Of a stretch of DNA of 64,000 bases, positions 1-8,534 are shown piece after piece (positions within the stretch are counted from its first letter, which is position 1; each line of letters starts with the position of its first letter). The notes under the pieces were generated by a model. That model made no database searches. It was not told the DNA's origin and saw only the letters and a program-made list of their open reading frames with translations. The stretch covers positions 310,001 through 374,000 of the forward strand of contig CAVTTP010000004.1 in NCBI GenBank assembly GCA_963737705.1, given 5' to 3'. A program made the position numbers and the translations under genes. The DNA comes from PALSA-607 sp963737705 (lineage in GTDB: Bacteria; Actinomycetota; Actinomycetes; Acidothermales; Acidothermaceae).

Positions 1-1
1 C

Positions 2-1204
2 GCCGCATCGAGCATGCTGGCGGTCGCGATGGCCAAAGTCTTCCGAACCGCGATGGCTGGCCGCTGCGACGCCCGCCCTGAGCTTGCCGAGTCCGAACTA
101 CCGCTCGAGATCCGTATCCCTGCCGTCCCGTGCCGCGGTTCGACAGATCTGCTGAAGCGATTCTTCGAACCGCTCGGGTGGCGGGTCGAGGCGACGACAT
201 CGTTGCTCGACGAGACCTTTCCGAGTTGGGGTGATTCGCGCTACCTCGACGTGACGCTCACCGGCACGATGCGGCTGGCCGAGGCGCTCAATCACGTCTA
301 TGTGCTGTTGCCGGTCCTCGATGACGCGAAGCACTATTGGGTCTCGCCCGACGAGGTCGACAAGCTGATCCGCGCGGGTGAGGGTTGGCTCGTGACGCAC
401 CCAGATCGAGATCTCATCACCCGCCGCTACCTTGCCCATCGCACCGAGCTGTTCAGAACCGCAGTCAGTCGGCTCGCCGAGATCGACGACGCCACCGAGG
501 AGCAACTCGACAACGCGACTGACGCTGCGCAGGTCACGATCGATGTCGCCGAACCCGGCGACAAGCCGGTGCCGCTTGCCGAGCAGCGTAGAGGCACGAT
601 TTTGTCGGTGCTGCGTGCTGAGGGTGCACGACGCGTGCTCGATCTCGGATGCGGAGATGGCGCGCTGTTGCGTGTGCTGCTCGACGACCGCAGCTTCATC
701 GAGATTGTGGGTAGTGACGTTTCGTGGCGCGCTCTCGAGATGGCGACCCGCAAGCTGAAGCTTGACCGGATGTCAGAGCGCGAGCGCTCACGGATCACCC
801 TGTTCCAGTCGTCGTTGACGTACCGCGACGCGCGGTTCGAAGGATTTGATGCGGCTGTTTTGATGGAGGTCATCGAGCATGTCGATCCGTCGCGGCTCGA
901 TGCGTTGGAACGCGCCGTGTTTGGCCACGCCAAGCCGCTCACCGTGGTCGTGACGACTCCGAACGTGGAGCACAACGTCCGGTTCGAAGGCATGGAGCCT
1001 GGGACGATGCGGCATCGCGACCACCGGTTCGAGTGGACTCGTGCTCAATTCCGAGGCTGGGCCGAAGGAGCAGCCGAGCGGTACACATACGGTGTGCGCT
1101 TTGTCGCCGTCGGCACGGATGATCCCGAGGTTGGTCCGCCGACGCAGATGGCGGTCTTCAGTCGGCTCGTCGGTGCGGGCGCGGCAGAGGTCGTGAGTGC
1201 ATGA
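2..1204 (+). CDS. hen1: Hen1-type 3'-terminal RNA ribose 2'-O-methyltransferase (5' end outside window)
   Basis: Bacterial Hen1 methylates the 2'-OH of a broken RNA 3' end before Pnkp seals it, so the repaired RNA resists renewed cleavage. The frame is open from base 2, before the first in-window ATG at 14, so the N-terminus is cut off by the window edge. The visible N-terminal part resembles the Hen1 Pnkp-interacting half. The second half is a methyltransferase with an SAM loop (VLDLGCGDGALLRVL) and the metal-site motif EVIEHVD, plus a later His in RHRDHRFEW, as expected for the Mn-dependent Hen1 catalytic site. Its stop overlaps the next start (ATGA at 1201-1204), which implies translational coupling to pnkp. 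Identity is secure from the domain pair and the neighbour. Confidence 0.93.
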   Translation, partial: AASSMLAVAMAKVFRTAMAGRCDARPELAESELPLEIRIPAVPCRGSTDLLKRFFEPLGWRVEATTSLLDETFPSWGDSRYLDVTLTGTMRLAEALNHVYVLLPVLDDAKHYWVSPDEVDKLIRAGEGWLVTHPDRDLITRRYLAHRTELFRTAVSRLAEIDDATEEQLDNATDAAQVTIDVAEPGDKPVPLAEQRRGTILSVLRAEGARRVLDLGCGDGALLRVLLDDRSFIEIVGSDVSWRALEMATRKLKLDRMSERERSRITLFQSSLTYRDARFEGFDAAVLMEVIEHVDPSRLDALERAVFGHAKPLTVVVTTPNVEHNVRFEGMEPGTMRHRDHRFEWTRAQFRGWAEGAAERYTYGVRFVAVGTDDPEVGPPTQMAVFSRLVGAGAAEVVSA

Positions 1205-3798
1205 CGGAACCCGCCGAGCTCGCACCTAGATCGCGCGAGCTCACCATCCCGCAGCTGTGTCTTGTCGTCTTGATCGGCGTTTCCGGCTCAGGTAAGTCGA
1301 CCTTCGCGCGAGCTCACTTCAAGTCGACGGAAGTGCTCTCCTCGGACTTCTGTCGTGGCCTCGTCTCAGACAACGAGAATGACCAAGCGGCAAGCAAAGA
1401 CGCATTCGAAGTGCTTCACTACATCGCCGCGAAGCGGCTGGCTGCGGGCCGGCTCACTGTCATCGACGCGACGAATGTGCAGCCTGCATCGCGTAAGCAG
1501 CTGGTCGATCTCGCCCGTGCGCACGACGTGTTGCCGGTCGCGATCGTGCTCGACATGCCCGAGAAGTTGTGCGCCGAGCGCAACGAAGCGCGCGCCGATC
1601 GCACGTTCGGTGCGCATGTGTTGCGGCGTCAGGGCTCTGACCTTCGTCGCGGGCTGAGAGGGCTTCAGCGCGAGGGCTTCCGTACTGTGCATGTGCTCCA
1701 CACGCCGGAGGAAGTCGAGTCGGCAACGATTGTGCGACAGCGGCTGTACAACGACCTCCGCCATGTGCCCGGTCCGTTTGACGCGATTGGCGACATCCAC
1801 GGCTGCCGCGCGGAACTGGAGACGCTGCTCGGAGAACTCGGTTACGTCATTGTTCGCGACGAACAGGGGCGGCCGATCGATGCGGCGCACCCCGGGGGTC
1901 GCACTGTGATTCTGCTCGGCGACCTTGTCGACCGCGGGCCTGACACCGCAGGAGTCTTGCGTCTCGCCATGGGAATGGCTGCAGCCGGCCATGCCCTCGT
2001 CGTCCCCGGAAATCACGAGAACAAGCTGCTGCGTGCGATGCGTGGCCGCAACGTGCAGGTCACTCACGGCCTGGCGGAGTCACTTGAGCAATTGGCTACC
2101 GAGACTGAGGAGTTCCGTTCAGCTGTCGACCAGTTCATCGATGGGTTGGTGTCGCACTATGTGCTGGACGAGGGCCGCCTTGTCGTATCGCACGCGGGGC
2201 TAAAGGAGTCATACCACGGACGCGCGTCAGGGCGAGTTCGCACGTTCGCCCTTTACGGCGACACGACTGGCGAGACGGACGAGTACGGGCTACCTGTGCG
2301 CTACGCGTGGGCAAACGAATATCGCGGCCGGGCGATGGTGCTGTACGGGCATACGCCGGTGCCGCAGCTCGAATGGATCAACAACACGCTCTGCTTGGAC
2401 ACCGGCTGCGTGTTCGGCGGCAAGCTCTCGGCGCTGCGCTACCCAGAGAAAGAGGTCGTCGCCGTCAAGGCCGAGCGGGTCTACTACGAGCCTGCCAAGC
2501 CATTCCTGGACGCCGACCAGTTGCCACCCGCGTTCGAAGGTGCGGGTCGTCGTGATCCCGATGTTCTCGACATCGCTGACGTCATCGGCCGACGAGTTGT
2601 CGAAACCTCGCACCATGGCCGGATCACGGTTGCCGCCGAGAACGCAACCGCCGCGCTCGAGGTCATGAGTCGTTTCGCGGTCGATCCACGTTGGCTGTTG
2701 TACCTCCCGCCCACGATGAGCCCGGTCGCGACGTCCGCGCAGCCTGATCTGCTCGAACACCCCGCAGAGGCCTTCTCTGCATACCGCGCTGACGGCGTTG
2801 CGCAGGTGGTGTGCGAGGAGAAGCACATGGGCTCGCGTGCGGTTGCTCTTATCTGCCGCGACGCGTCGGTGGCGGCCACGAGGTTCGGCGCACCCGGCGG
2901 CGCGAACGGCGCCGTCTACACGCGTACTGGTCGACCATTCTTCAACCCAACTCTCACTACACACCTCGTCGAACGTCTCAGTGCGGCTGTCGGAGCTTCC
3001 GGCCTGTGGGACGAGTTGGAAACGGACTGGGTGTTGCTGGACGCCGAACTGTTGCCGTGGAGCGCGAAGGCTGAGGAGCTTCTGCGTACCCAGTACGCCG
3101 CGGTTGGCGCCGCGGCTCGTTCGGCCCTGCCTGTCGCAGTCAGTGCGTTGGAACGGGCCTTTTCGAACGGGATAGATGTGGGTGGTCTTCTAGACCGCAC
3201 ACGGTCGCGGCTGCGCAATGCCGACGCATTCACCGACGCCTACCGACGGTATTGCTGGACGACGGACGGGCTGGACGGCGTTCGGATCGCGCCCTTTCAG
3301 TTGCTGGCGACGGAGGGCAAGACCTACCACGACCGCGACCACATCTGGCACATGTCGTCGCTGTTGCGGCTGGCGGTGGCCGACCCCGAGCTGGTGATCG
3401 CGACCCGGCACGTCGTGGTCGATACGACGGACGCGGACGCCGAAGCAGTAGCCACAGTGTGGTGGGAGGAGATGACCGCGGCAGGGGGAGAGGGCATGGT
3501 CGTCAAGCCGCTGGCGAATCTGACGCGCGGCGCGCGCGGCCTTGTGCAGCCGGCGCTGAAGGTCCGAGGTCGCGAGTACCTGCGCATCATCTACGGGCCC
3601 GACTACACCGAACCTGCAAACCTCGAGCGACTGCGCCCACGCAACCTCGGGCACAAGCGGTCGCTCGCCGCGCGCGAGTACGCGCTCGGCCTTGAGTCGC
3701 TCGAACGGGCGGCCCGCGGTGAACCTCTGTGGCGCGTCCACGAGCCGGTATTCGCCGTGCTCGCGCTGGAGTCTGAACCTGTGGACCCGCGGCTGTGA
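1201..3798 (+). CDS. pnkp: Polynucleotide kinase-phosphatase-ligase Pnkp (RNA repair)
   Basis: This 865-residue protein has the normal length and domain order of bacterial Pnkp. Residues 1 to about 180 form the 5'-OH polynucleotide kinase, with P-loop GVSGSGKST at 26-34. From about 193 comes a calcineurin-like metallophosphatase that removes 2',3'-cyclic or 3' phosphate, with GDIHGC near 197, GDLVDRG near 240 and GNHE near 271. The C-terminal third is an adenylyltransferase/ligase domain with nucleotidyl lysine Lys541 in EEKHMGSRAV. Pnkp ligase is known to need Hen1 as partner, and hen1 lies directly upstream with a 4-base overlap. The downstream gene also overlaps (GTGA at 3795-3798). All visible catalytic motifs are intact, so this should be a working RNA-repair enzyme. 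Confidence 0.96.
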   Translation: MTEPAELAPRSRELTIPQLCLVVLIGVSGSGKSTFARAHFKSTEVLSSDFCRGLVSDNENDQAASKDAFEVLHYIAAKRLAAGRLTVIDATNVQPASRKQLVDLARAHDVLPVAIVLDMPEKLCAERNEARADRTFGAHVLRRQGSDLRRGLRGLQREGFRTVHVLHTPEEVESATIVRQRLYNDLRHVPGPFDAIGDIHGCRAELETLLGELGYVIVRDEQGRPIDAAHPGGRTVILLGDLVDRGPDTAGVLRLAMGMAAAGHALVVPGNHENKLLRAMRGRNVQVTHGLAESLEQLATETEEFRSAVDQFIDGLVSHYVLDEGRLVVSHAGLKESYHGRASGRVRTFALYGDTTGETDEYGLPVRYAWANEYRGRAMVLYGHTPVPQLEWINNTLCLDTGCVFGGKLSALRYPEKEVVAVKAERVYYEPAKPFLDADQLPPAFEGAGRRDPDVLDIADVIGRRVVETSHHGRITVAAENATAALEVMSRFAVDPRWLLYLPPTMSPVATSAQPDLLEHPAEAFSAYRADGVAQVVCEEKHMGSRAVALICRDASVAATRFGAPGGANGAVYTRTGRPFFNPTLTTHLVERLSAAVGASGLWDELETDWVLLDAELLPWSAKAEELLRTQYAAVGAAARSALPVAVSALERAFSNGIDVGGLLDRTRSRLRNADAFTDAYRRYCWTTDGLDGVRIAPFQLLATEGKTYHDRDHIWHMSSLLRLAVADPELVIATRHVVVDTTDADAEAVATVWWEEMTAAGGEGMVVKPLANLTRGARGLVQPALKVRGREYLRIIYGPDYTEPANLERLRPRNLGHKRSLAAREYALGLESLERAARGEPLWRVHEPVFAVLALESEPVDPRL

Positions 3799-4703
3799 CC
3801 AGCGACGTCCCTCCCGATTCTGGGCGATCGGACCTACCGGCCGGCTTCCAGCATCCACATGCTTCCGATGAGGCCCGGCGGATAGCAGAAGGCGGCATGA
3901 TCTTGCGTGCGCAGGTCGGGTCCGGTGTGCACGGCACGTCGATCAGCGGCCAGGACGATCGCGACGAGATGGGTATTTGTCTTGAGCCTCACGAATATGT
4001 CACGGGCGTCGCGCGCGTTCCTGCCGGCATCGGCGAGGGTGTCGGCAGTGTTGAGTTCGAGCAATATCAACGCCATACCGTGTGGGACCAGCCGGGCGGG
4101 CTAGCCAATCGATCGGGGGCAGGCGACCTCGATGTAGTGATCTACTCGGCGCGTAAGTGGGCGCGTCTGGCGCTGGCTGGGAACCCGACGGTATTGCTGC
4201 TGCTATTCGTGCCTGAGTCGGAGGTGGTGTTCCGCAACGATGCCGGCGCTGAGCTGGTCGCCAACGGGCATCGGTTCGTCTCCCGCCTTGCTGCTGATCG
4301 GTTCATCGGATACCTGCAGAGCCAGCGGGACGCGATGCTGGGCGGCTCGGGTGCGCACACCAACAGACCCGAGTTGGTGGCCGTGCACGGCTATGACACC
4401 AAGTTCGCGATGCACGCGCTACGGCTCGGATTCCAAGGCGTCGAGTTGTTGACGACCGGTCGCATCACGCTGCCAGTGCCCCAGCCGCACCGGGACTATC
4501 TCTTGCGAATCCGTCGTGGCGAGATTCAGCTGCAAGAGGTTATTCGGGCGGTCAACGAGGCCGAGCAACAGCTGCTCGCGCTACGTGACAGTGACGCGGT
4601 GCCGGCCCAGCCAGATCGGGCCTGGGTCAATAGTTGGTTGCACCGCTCGTATGAGGAGTACTGGGCTAGGTTGGCCGAGACCGGTCGTAGCTCCAGTTTC
4701 TGA
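3795..4703 (+). CDS. RlaP-like polymerase-beta superfamily nucleotidyltransferase (RNA repair associated)
   Basis: This 302-residue protein has a minimal nucleotidyltransferase signature: GSGVHG at 42-47, followed by an acidic pair at Asp55 and Asp57, as in the polymerase-beta fold. It resembles the RlaP family (RNA ligase-associated polymerase beta, also seen in YcgL-like proteins), which comparative genomics ties to Pnkp/Hen1 and other RNA ligase systems. The GTG start overlaps the pnkp stop, so the gene is the third cistron of the repair operon. By family, it may add nucleotides to damaged RNA ends before ligation, but its substrate is not shown by sequence. The start is inferred from the overlap. 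The first 30 residues are low in conservation signals. Confidence 0.85.
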   Translation: MTSDVPPDSGRSDLPAGFQHPHASDEARRIAEGGMILRAQVGSGVHGTSISGQDDRDEMGICLEPHEYVTGVARVPAGIGEGVGSVEFEQYQRHTVWDQPGGLANRSGAGDLDVVIYSARKWARLALAGNPTVLLLLFVPESEVVFRNDAGAELVANGHRFVSRLAADRFIGYLQSQRDAMLGGSGAHTNRPELVAVHGYDTKFAMHALRLGFQGVELLTTGRITLPVPQPHRDYLLRIRRGEIQLQEVIRAVNEAEQQLLALRDSDAVPAQPDRAWVNSWLHRSYEEYWARLAETGRSSSF

Positions 4704-4717
4704 GGCCAAGGTGAATC

Positions 4718-5539
4718 GTGCGAGTTCTCGTCTCTGTCGACATGGAGGGTGTGGCTGGCGTTGTCTCGCCGGACGACGTCACTCCGGGGCACGCAGAGTA
4801 CGAACGCAACCGCGTGTACATGACCGATGAGGCCAGCGCCGCAGTCCGGGGGATCCTGGCGTATGACCCGGACGCGTCGGTCGTCGTATGCGACGCCCAC
4901 GCGCGGTTTCGGAACATCCTGCCCGACAGGCTTGCGCGCGGCTGCACGTTGTTGCGTGGTGAACCGCGTACGAACGGGATGATGACCAGCATCGAGGCAG
5001 GTGTCGATGCTGTCTGCTTCGTGGGCTACCACGGCAAGGCCGGCACCGCACGGTCCGTACTTGCCCACACCGTCAGCGGCGCCACGATCGCGCAGGTGCG
5101 TTGCAACGGACAAGAACTTGGCGAGCTAGGACTGAACGCTGCGCTCGCCGCCCACTACGGTGCTGTGCCCGTGCTCGCGACCGGTGACGACACCCTCGCT
5201 CGAGAAGCCGAGTCTGTCGTGCCGGGAATCACGACCGTCGTGGTCAAGGCGGCGTTTGGCAATCGCGCAGCCGAGGGTCTCCACCCCGACGAATCGTGCA
5301 GTCGCATCGAGGCAGCGGCCACTGCCGCGGTTGCTAACCGCGCTCACAGTCACGCACCGGTCTTTGCCGGCAGTGTCGATCTCGAGGTCGACATGCTCCG
5401 GCTGCACATGACGGAGTTGGCGTGCTCGATACCTGGCGTTGAGCTGCGGGGTCCAATAACTCTTGGCTTCCGAGCTGCTGACTTACCCGCGGCGTACAAC
5501 ATGATCGATGTTTTCGCGATCCTCGCCAGCTCTGCGTGA
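4718..5539 (+). CDS. M55 family D-aminopeptidase (DppA-like)
   Basis: The 273-residue protein matches the zinc-dependent DppA family, which releases N-terminal D-amino acids from short peptides. The metal-binding DxE motif is at the extreme N-terminus (Asp8 and Glu10 in SVDMEG). Further conserved histidines occur in DAH (His61), GYHG and LAHT. The GTG start at 4718 is preceded by AAGG at a workable distance and gives the family-typical start VRVLVSVDMEG. The gene begins 14 bases after the RNA-repair operon and may be read through from it. No functional link to RNA repair is known to me. A second D-amino-acid enzyme lies at 19679. Confidence 0.9.
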   Translation: MRVLVSVDMEGVAGVVSPDDVTPGHAEYERNRVYMTDEASAAVRGILAYDPDASVVVCDAHARFRNILPDRLARGCTLLRGEPRTNGMMTSIEAGVDAVCFVGYHGKAGTARSVLAHTVSGATIAQVRCNGQELGELGLNAALAAHYGAVPVLATGDDTLAREAESVVPGITTVVVKAAFGNRAAEGLHPDESCSRIEAAATAAVANRAHSHAPVFAGSVDLEVDMLRLHMTELACSIPGVELRGPITLGFRAADLPAAYNMIDVFAILASSA

Positions 5540-5584
5540 CCTCCGGAATCCATCATCAACCGATACGAGCATTCAGGGGGTAGC

Positions 5585-7540
5585 GTGCGACGCCAGACGT
5601 CGAAGCTTGGCGCGCGGGCGATAAGCGCCGTGCTTGTCGCCGTCGGCCTGTGTGCCGCGTCGCCGGCGCATGCGGCAACGGGCGCCGCGACCTGGACGAA
5701 GGCCAGTCCTGCAACGTCGCCACCTGCCAACTCCTTGTACGCACGCAGTGCGTATGACGGTGCGACAGGGCAACTCGTGATGTACGACCCGCTGGATCTG
5801 CGCCAGAACTGCCCTGCGCCGAATTCGACGTGGGTGTGGGACGGCGACGCGTGGGCGAGCCCTCCTGGCGGCGCAGGCCCGATCCTCCGGGTCGACCCGG
5901 CGTTGGTCTACGACGATGCGACCCGGCAGCTCATCATGTTTGGGGGTGCGCACCCCGGTTGCGGCACCAACGGCAGTCAGGTCCTCGGTGATACGTGGTC
6001 GTGGAACGGAACGCATTGGACTCAACTGCATCCGGCGACGTCGCCTCCGGCATCGGCAGGCTCGTGCGCCGCGTATGACGCAGCCACCGGACAGGTCGTG
6101 CTGTTCCCGGGCATCGGCGATTCGGGCCAGGAGGACTCCAACACGTGGACGTGGGACGGAACGACGTGGACGCCGCATCTGCTGAGTCCTTCGCCACCAA
6201 CATCGACGTTCGAGTGCGGGATGGCCTACGACTCTGTCAACCGGCAGGTGGTGCTCACCTCCGGCAACAGAGTCACTACGGATACGTCTCTCGATACGTG
6301 GACTTACGACGGCACCACATGGTCCGAGCATCCACCGTCAGGACCAACTTTGATCGAGAATCCGACGATCGCATTTGACCCGGTCATTGGTGAAACCGTT
6401 CTGTACAACGGACTGGTCCCCTGCAACCCGCCGCGCTTCGGAGAGTGCATTCAGGACGCGAGCGAGACCTGGGCCTGGAACGGCTCTTCATGGCAACAGC
6501 TGAGCCCCGGGGCGACTCCTACGCCCCGCACTGAAGGCGTATTCGGGTTCGACGCGGGAACGCAACAAATCGTCATGTTCGGGGGTGACGGCAAAGACGG
6601 CGAGGTCTTCGGCGACACATGGACATTCGCGGTGTCGGGGACGTCGTCGGTGGTTCCCGAGCGGTTGGCAGGCCAAGACCGTGACCACACCGCCATTGCG
6701 ACCTCACAAGCTGGTTTTCCGACGGCGCACTCGGCGTCTGCCGTCGTCCTCACCCGCAATGACGTCTTCGCTGACGCGCTTGCGGGCGGACCGCTCGCAA
6801 CGGCAAAGAACGCCCCCCTACTGCTCACGTCGCCTCAGTCTCTCGATGCCGCCACCGCGACCGAACTGTCGCGTGTGCTGGCACCCGGCGGAACGGTGTA
6901 CCTCCTCGGAGGTCAGTCGGCGCTCTCGGCGGCTGTCCAATCGGCCGTCGCCGACCTCGGCTACCGGGTGGCGCGCCTTTCAGGATCAGACCGATACGGC
7001 ACGGCTATCGCCATAGCTGGTGCACTCGGGGATCCGACCACAGTCTTCGAAGCGAGTGGTCAGGCGTTTCCGGATGCGCTGTCGGCAGTTCCCGCAGCGT
7101 CGCACGTGCACGGCGTCATCTTGCTCACCAACGGAAGCGTTCAGTCGGCGCAGACGGCTGCTTACCTCAAGGCGCATCCAGGCGTTCGCTACGCAGTCGG
7201 TGGACCCGCCGCAGCTGCCGACCCCGCGGCGCCCGCCCTCGTCGGCGGCGACAGATATGCGACGAGTGCCGCTTTGGCGCGCGCGTTCTTCCCGGACGTG
7301 ACGTCCTTCGCCGTGGCGACTGGCGTGAACTTCGCCGACGCGCTTTCGGGTGGCGCGTTTGCCGGCGCACACGGTCAACCGCTTCTGCTCGTGCCGACCT
7401 CGGGACCCATACCTGGGCCGATCCACGCGTTCATCGCTACTCACGCAGCAAATGCCGACTCTGTCGAGATTTTCGGGGGCGCCACAGCCGTCAGTGACGC
7501 CGACATTGCGGGGATACAGGCGACACTTAGCGGGACGTGA
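5585..7540 (+). CDS. Secreted protein with Kelch-like repeats and three cell-wall-binding (CW_binding_2) repeats
   Basis: The GTG start follows an AGGGGG ribosome binding site. Residues 1-31 form a signal peptide ending near SPAHA, so the protein is exported. About residues 35-350 contain repeated units with YD..TGQ.V.F and DTW.W.G..W patterns typical of Kelch beta-propeller blades. Residues from about 355 to 651 hold three cell-wall-binding repeats (PF04122 type), each with R.....DRY.TA and a FADAL/FPDAL motif. The architecture suggests a surface-retained carbohydrate- or protein-binding protein. The natural ligand cannot be inferred. Its last 14 bases overlap the convergent gene at 7527. 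Confidence 0.88.
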   Translation: MRRQTSKLGARAISAVLVAVGLCAASPAHAATGAATWTKASPATSPPANSLYARSAYDGATGQLVMYDPLDLRQNCPAPNSTWVWDGDAWASPPGGAGPILRVDPALVYDDATRQLIMFGGAHPGCGTNGSQVLGDTWSWNGTHWTQLHPATSPPASAGSCAAYDAATGQVVLFPGIGDSGQEDSNTWTWDGTTWTPHLLSPSPPTSTFECGMAYDSVNRQVVLTSGNRVTTDTSLDTWTYDGTTWSEHPPSGPTLIENPTIAFDPVIGETVLYNGLVPCNPPRFGECIQDASETWAWNGSSWQQLSPGATPTPRTEGVFGFDAGTQQIVMFGGDGKDGEVFGDTWTFAVSGTSSVVPERLAGQDRDHTAIATSQAGFPTAHSASAVVLTRNDVFADALAGGPLATAKNAPLLLTSPQSLDAATATELSRVLAPGGTVYLLGGQSALSAAVQSAVADLGYRVARLSGSDRYGTAIAIAGALGDPTTVFEASGQAFPDALSAVPAASHVHGVILLTNGSVQSAQTAAYLKAHPGVRYAVGGPAAAADPAAPALVGGDRYATSAALARAFFPDVTSFAVATGVNFADALSGGAFAGAHGQPLLLVPTSGPIPGPIHAFIATHAANADSVEIFGGATAVSDADIAGIQATLSGT

Positions 7541-8411
7541 TTCGATCGAGAGTGCGCACACCCATCTGGCTCATCGCGCGATTGCTCTCCACGTAGTACC
7601 AAACTGCACCGATCGACTGCTCGAAAGCCCACGCCTTGCCGCGCTCCCACTCGAGGTCGTCGCATCCGAGGTGTTGACGAAACGTTTGTCGCGGGCCGGC
7701 CTCGAGCGCGTGCCAGGCGCCGACAAGGTCGAGGGCTGGGTCAGCGGATCCGAGGCCGCCGACATCGAGGACCCCGATGAGCCGCCCGTCGGAGACAAGC
7801 AGGTTTCCGGGAATCAAATCGCCGTGTGTCATCGCGTCAGGTGCGGTACGCGGTAGTTCCCGCATCGCTGCCCACATCCGGCGAAGTCGGGGAACGTCGA
7901 GAAGCTGCTCGCTCTCCCGAAAGCACGTCTCGACCCAGGTGTCGTGAGATTGCAGGTCACCGCCGCGGCCCTGTCCGCGAAACACCCGGCCGCGAGTGTC
8001 AATTGCACGGGTGCCACGTACGAACTCAGCCAGGTCATGCGCAAACGCGACGGACTCAGAGTCCGTCGCGACGACGCCGGGAAGCCAGGTCTGCACAGAC
8101 CAAGGAAGTGGGTAGCCCGCGCCAGGCGCGCCCAGCGCGACCGGCTCAGGCGTGGCGAACCGCGTGCGCCCGAGCAGCTCCGCGGCAGCAGCCGACTCCG
8201 ATTCCAACGAACGCAGTACCGCCCCGGCGTCCGATCCTTGAAGCGGGAACCGTGCCACTAAGCCGTCGCCGATCCGAAAGATTGCGTTCACCGTGCCCTG
8301 CGAGTTGACGGCTTGGATCGGCAGGCCTCGCCACGCCGGAAATTGCTCGGACACCAACTTGCGCACAGTCTCAACCGTCACGGTGAGTTGGCCGGCGTGC
8401 ATGTCCACCAT
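7527..8411 (-). CDS. Aminoglycoside phosphotransferase family protein (APH/ChoK-like kinase)
   Basis: The protein has the kinase-like fold of the APH family: a nucleotide-binding N-lobe with IFRIGDGLVARFP, the catalytic loop THGDLIPGN (Asp acting as base, Asn binding metal), and a degenerate metal-binding DVGG where DFG/DFD is usual. Many actinobacterial members are small-molecule kinases of unknown substrate, so aminoglycoside resistance should not be assumed. I place the start at the ATG at 8411. ATG 8402 is equally possible, since many relatives begin with MHA, and a longer upstream reading frame exists but lacks family similarity. The gene converges on the cell-wall-binding gene and diverges from the ABC operon at 8535. 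Confidence 0.85.
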   Translation of the reverse strand: MVDMHAGQLTVTVETVRKLVSEQFPAWRGLPIQAVNSQGTVNAIFRIGDGLVARFPLQGSDAGAVLRSLESESAAAAELLGRTRFATPEPVALGAPGAGYPLPWSVQTWLPGVVATDSESVAFAHDLAEFVRGTRAIDTRGRVFRGQGRGGDLQSHDTWVETCFRESEQLLDVPRLRRMWAAMRELPRTAPDAMTHGDLIPGNLLVSDGRLIGVLDVGGLGSADPALDLVGAWHALEAGPRQTFRQHLGCDDLEWERGKAWAFEQSIGAVWYYVESNRAMSQMGVRTLDRITSR

Positions 8412-8490
8412 GCGAGCGTCACAGGTCACGAACTTCGGCCGCAATGTGTTTCCGTTTGGCTTACGCGCACCTCGCGTGCCCCTACTCTGA

Positions 8491-8518
8491 CTACGTGGAG
8501 TTAGCAATGTGCACGTAG
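8491..8518. promoter_or_regulatory. Inverted repeat CTACGTG-N14-CACGTAG between divergent genes
   Basis: Perfect 7-base arms at 8491-8497 and 8512-8518 lie in the 123-base gap between the APH-like gene (minus) and the ABC ATPase gene (plus, start 8535). The position and symmetry fit a dimeric regulator's operator. No regulator gene adjoins it, and the binding protein is unknown. Confidence 0.35.
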
Positions 8519-8534
8519 GCGGTGGGCCTTAGTC

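Noticed and set aside
7527..8411. Aminoglycoside resistance gene
   Set aside because: APH-family members in actinobacteria are very diverse small-molecule kinases; nothing in the sequence or context shows drug specificity.
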